NCBI GenBank assembly: GCA_029783825.1
Contig: JAREIK010002450.1
Coordinates: 1,121,039-1,185,038, forward strand
Source: Sapria himalayana
Lineage: Eukaryota > Streptophyta > Magnoliopsida > Malpighiales > Rafflesiaceae
Direction: 5' to 3'
DNA: 64,000 nucleotides
Position 1 is the first letter of the stretch, and each line of letters begins with the position of its first letter. A program made the translations under genes and the position numbers. The notes under the pieces are model-generated. The model was not told where the DNA came from. It saw nothing but the letters and a program-made list of their open reading frames with translations, and ran no database searches. This document shows positions 42,801 to 48,800 of the stretch, in pieces.

Positions 42801-45800
42801 GCCGTGCCTCGTGCCGGGCCGGGCCTGCCCGGCCCGGTTGACACCTCTATGTTAACCCTATGAAAATATCTAAAATCAAAACTATATTTTCTCTCATGAC
42901 ATCTACTCAAACTCCATATCTAAAAAATAAAAAACTAAAAAAACTTTAATTATTTAGACATGCTTTAAGATAATAAAAAAATTCTAAGGATGTCAAAAAA
43001 GAGTTCAACATAATTTATATATTATCAAAAAAAATATGCATGTATAACTATAGGTGGCATATGCTAAATAAAGAGGTATACTGATCAATGCACAAAAAAA
43101 TACAATATATTAGATCTAATACAAACTCATCTAAGAATGAATGGTGGAATGTTTGAAGCTAGATCTAATTTACTTCCTTGAACATGTTCATATACTACAA
43201 TGATTTAGGAAAAGAATACATAGTCAAACTGATTATGATATTTGATCTTTCGATTATATTTTTGGTTGATCCTATGGTAATAAGTATTATGTAAACCAAC
43301 TTATAGCTAGCTTATCATAGGATTCATAAATCCACATATAGAAACAACATAGTTAAATATTATAATTAAAAAAATATTTAATAATTAAGAAATTTAAAAA
43401 ATATAATAGAGTAGTGACTGTGATGTCTAATATATAGACTAATCACAATGATACATCATTTGCATTCATTCCCGTACATAATATAAATTCTATATGAAAA
43501 CTTAATAAAAAAATATTAAAATTTTCTGAAATTCTATATCCTCATAATAATCATGTCATATATGAGTGCATGACAAAAATCTTTTGAAAATATAACATTC
43601 ACAATAAAAAATTTAATATCATACTTGATAATATATTTAATAAAAAAATTGTATTAGTATGTTTGTTAAGATCATTATAAATGAGTCATCAGATAAAATT
43701 TTTAAGTTTAGGTACATGTGTCAAATTATTAATCAGATAGTATAAGCGAAGATAATTATTTCTCACACATTAGAAAAAATAAGAAACTCATTAAAATATC
43801 TTAGAATATCTAGCAGATAATAAGAGTTTGATAGTCTCTATTTATATATGTGTCTAAAAAAGAATAAATTCCAAATATATATTATATACCATTATAATTA
43901 CACTTACTTAGTGTTTGAGTTATATGTTAGATATATACAAGTGATATCCGACTACGTCAATATTAAGAATGATGAACTTATTATTGATAACTTTGACTAA
44001 GGTCTGAGATACAAAAATTTCTTTTATGAAAAATTGGAAAATTTTTTATGACATGAAAAATATGTGTTTGTCTATGTATACTCCTACCACTTGCATTGCA
44101 CTCAGGTGTATCTACAATATTAATAACATATTTAGAAAGTTTAGAAATCACCCTACATTAAGTATCATGACTATTGAGATGAAAATTAAGTATTTAAAAT
44201 ATTTGTCCAACATTCAATCTATTTATTACCTGGTTGCCTGCATGAATCCTAGGATTAAAATAAAAAAGATTGAGAATATTATGATAAACATATTCACATG
44301 CATGAACCAAAATCATTAACCAGAAAGATTCATTCATAAAAAATTGATCAACTTATTTACACACTACGACACTAGGTATAATAATAATTATAGTCAAGCT
44401 CCAAGTACAAATATGAAGATCTTATTCAAAGATGATGACTTATCTATTTAGTTATCAAAAAAATGACAGGGATAATTCATCAAATAAGAGCAAGTTGTCT
44501 CTATACTTAGATACATATTACTAATCAATTATATCACAAAATAATAACCAATGAAGCACGGACATGACTCCCTACCGCCGTGTCCACGTGTCCGACACCT
44601 GGACACTTGGACACGGTATGGATACGTGTCCGATACACGACGTGACATATCATTAATCAATCCGTATCTGATACACCACGTGACATATCGGACGGTTGCA
44701 TTGGCTGTCATATCCATGTCGAGAGTGACCACGTCCGACGACGTTCAGTGGCCAACGTCACCGCATGGGCGGCGTTGGCCACTCGACACAGGAAGCGAGA
44801 GCGATTTAAGGGGGGAGGCAGGGGGCAGGTGCAATTTGAGGGGGGGAGGCAAGGGCGGGCACGATTTAAGGGGGGGAGGTAGGGGGCGAGCACGATTTGA
44901 GGGGGGAGGCAGGGGCAGGCGCTATGTGTGGGGATCCAGGGGCGGGCGCTATGTGTGGGGATGCAGGGCTGACATAAAATAAAATAAAATAATTTTATTT
45001 TATAAAATAAAAAATATATATTTTTATATAATATAAGATAGTTATAAAATATTATTTTATAAAATAAAATAATTATAAATATTATCTTATAAAATAAAAT
45101 AATATAAAATATTTTTATTTTATAAAATAAAAAAATATGTTTATTTTATAAAATAAAATATTTTAATTTAATTTAATTTATTTTATTTGATAAAATACCT
45201 AATATTTATAAATAAAATAATTTTTATATTTAATTTTATTTTTTTTATCATGCCGTATCCTAGTTATATCCGTATCCTAGTTTTTTAGAATTTGTCGTGT
45301 CCCCATATCATGCTGTATCGTATCCCCATGTCCGTGTCTATGTCCGTGCTTCTTAGATAATAACAATGACCTTAATATTTTATTACAATAAAAATCATAT
45401 GAATTCACATATCTCATGCTATCTAAAATGACATGGCATCTACTAACTCCTCCAATATCTAGTATAGTATCAAAGCTCACTTTTCCTATTGCAACTAATA
45501 TTATTTTAAATAGGAGATCAAGACTGTTGTCATATATTATTGGACTTGCATGCATGAGAGACTATAAAAATTTGAGATTTGACATTTATGATAGAAAGGG
45601 ACCGAGAGCACAAAAATAACTAATAGATAATAACTTATGAAACTTTAAGACATTAAGGCTACCATTAGCAATATCATTAAATACTTACATATTGATGACG
45701 AATTACATACTAACATTTATTAGCATTGGGATTGATTATTGTTTATTTATGTTATATTTATTTTAAGATTATCATTTTGATATAATACAATTCAATTTTG

Positions 45801-48800
45801 ATACATCGATTACAATTTATGATTATATTATTATTATTATTATTTATTATTTATTATTTTTATTTTATGTTTGTCTCTTAAACCTTGGTTTAAAATAAAA
45901 TTTATATTTGTTTTTTACTTTACTTATAATGTAAAAATTAAAGCTTATGCTTATAATTATAAATTGTCTTTTAGTTATATTTTTACTTCATTGACATTAT
46001 ATTTGATGTGATTGATGTACATGTAATTAGTTTTTTTTTTGTTTTATTTATTTTATATTTTTTTTATGTTTCTATTGTGAATTGTGATTGATCATCGATG
46101 TATGATGGCAGTGATGGTGGCTAGTGGACGATGCCTAAAATGATACTGCCCACAAAACTAGCACAATATGACACAATTTGGCATGACCCGAGAAGACTCA
46201 GCATGATAGCAGTAAGGTTGCCCGAAATTGTGTTGATCGAGTCATGTCAGGGCAAGTAAACTAGCAATCATGTCATGTCATACACGGCATGACTCTCATG
46301 TAAGATCATGCCCAACATGACATAGTGGCCTGATTGGGCCACCCAAAAATGAGTTGTACCAGCATGGCATGACCCATTTGATACCTCAGAGTTTAACTTT
46401 ATAATCCACAATACGATATCACTCCAATAAAATTAGCATATCTACAAATAAACACAAAATAATTTATTCTTGAGAAAATAAAATTTTTAATAAGAAAAAT
46501 CTCTTTCATACCAAGATAACATAATAGTCCATAAGTATTTTACCAGTACAGACTCATATTAGAATAAAAACAGACTTGGACCCTAAAAAATTAAAATTTA
46601 TATTAGGAAGATGAGACAAACTCAACCTGCTAAAATCATAGACAAACCTAGAAAAAAGCTAGGTAACAATAACATATAGTTAACATATCTAATGTTGATC
46701 TTCAAATCACCCTATGGAATGAACAAATAAATTGTACTTAATACTGAATTTTACAAGTTTAATCATACTATGATCTTATTCAATCTTTTATTTTTATTAT
46801 TATTTCTCTTAATAGTACAAAGATAATCAAATCTCTTTTTGAGATATTATACCATCTAATAAAACTTGAGAACTAGTAGCACAACCTTAAGAACTAGTAG
46901 CACAACCTTAAGAACTAGTAGCACTACCCTCAAAAGGATGTATTATTAATTACAAGTAAATATTTACTATAAGAACATATCCAAATAGGGATGTATATCA
47001 TCTTAAGATAAATATTACAGGCAGCTTCTCAGAGATAAATATTACATTAATTTGATATTAATTTTATATTTTTTCACAATAATCTTTAAGAGGATATTTA
47101 GTTATTTGATATGCAATGTACACTGAAGTGTAAATAATTGTTTGAGCTTTGAGGCACAGAGCACAATCAAGGTTAAGTTTTTTTGTGAGACATTCAATCT
47201 AATATATATATATATATATTACATATTTCACTATATATTATTTATACTTTTTAATTATTAATAAAATATAATCAAGTTAACCTAATTTTTAAAATTTAAC
47301 TTAACCTAAATTTATCCCCACCCAACCTGATTCAGCCCATACTTGGGCTGATTTTGGGTCACGGGCATTGTCGGGCCTACCCACCAAATAACCGTGCCGT
47401 GCCTGGCATGGCACGTGAGCCGAGATGGGCCTAAAAAAATAGGTCGAGCTAGCCCTGCCCGACTCGTTTGACACCCCTACATGTCAGGCTGCACCTTTTT
47501 AAAAATGTGTTGGCACATGACAACATGGCCCATGATAAATACCAGGTCATGCTCAGCACAATACAATGGCCAAGATGGGCCTAAAAAACAGGTCGTGCAG
47601 GCATGACACGGCCCATTTGTCACCTCTAGGTTATGTCAAGACAAGCCAATTCGATTCGAAATTTAAAATAAATTATCCGAATAGATAATTTTGAGTAATG
47701 CCTATAACAATTTCAAATGAACAAAATGTGCTTGCATAACTAATTTAATTAGATATAACATTTAGGATTTGAATATTTATTTGAAAATAACATATTAAAA
47801 TCATGTTTCTTTAAATAAAATATCAGAGCAAGATAATAATTATGATAATGAATAAAATTTAGAAAAAATCATCATTAATTGATAATGATGATAATGATGA
47901 CGAAACAATTGTATGATAACAAATTAAATTAATATAAGACTATGATAACATATTAAATTAATATAAGAAAATTAATACAATAATTAACATAACATCATTA
48001 ATTATAGGATACTAATTTTTTTCATACATAACAAATGTACGTCAAAAAAAAATAAAAATACTTAATGCAACTATCAAATGCATCACCCATATTAAAAAAA
48101 AAATTGATAAGATGGAAGCAAGGCCAAAGAATGCGACTTAAGCAGTGATGATGAGACAGTCTAAAAACTTCTAGGAGCTCTCAATATGTACTAAGTGATA
48201 CATATATTAAGCATTGAAAACCTTTCATTAATTGTTTATGATCCAATATATAAAAACTAGTTTGCAAAAATACAATGTAATGCCAAAAGCACTCATGTTT
48301 ACATTTATCAATCATAGCAACCCTCTTTAGCATATGGCATTATAGTGCTAATTGTCGTGAAAAGGGGGTTGAAGCATGCACTTCGCAGTTTGATAAAATT
48401 ATCATTACATTTTTAATTAAAGCCCTGTAATACCATAAGCTAAAGAGAATAAGTTTCCAAATCTCAAACTGCTGCACAATTTTGCAAATTTTAAATCAAA
48501 ACTCATCCATGAAAAAATCGCATCATAAAATGTCACAAATTGCTGCGACAGTGCTGATTTATCAGCTTACCTGAACTTCCCGTTTTGAAGCTTCAATGGC
48601 AGCACGTACCATTTCTTCTTCCACATCATTATCCAAATTTTCTGGAGCTCTCGACCAAGCATGAGAACCATCACTAGAAAAGAACACCTTTGACTCCCTT
48701 CGTTGTCCAGCAGGCTTGTCCATACCAACTCCAACATCATCAATTGTTACAGTTCCATGAATCTCTGGACAATGTGGAATCTGGGCTCCAGTAACATCTT

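Larger units (their letters stand above)
33911..48570 (-). other. PUX8: Giant intron (14.7 kb) of PUX8-like gene
   Basis: The intron lies between the two UIM exons and contains three hAT copies, two copia relics, a nested TIR element and a foldback. Stretches without recognised content: 33911-34380, 40956-41421 and 47629-48570. Confidence 0.85.
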
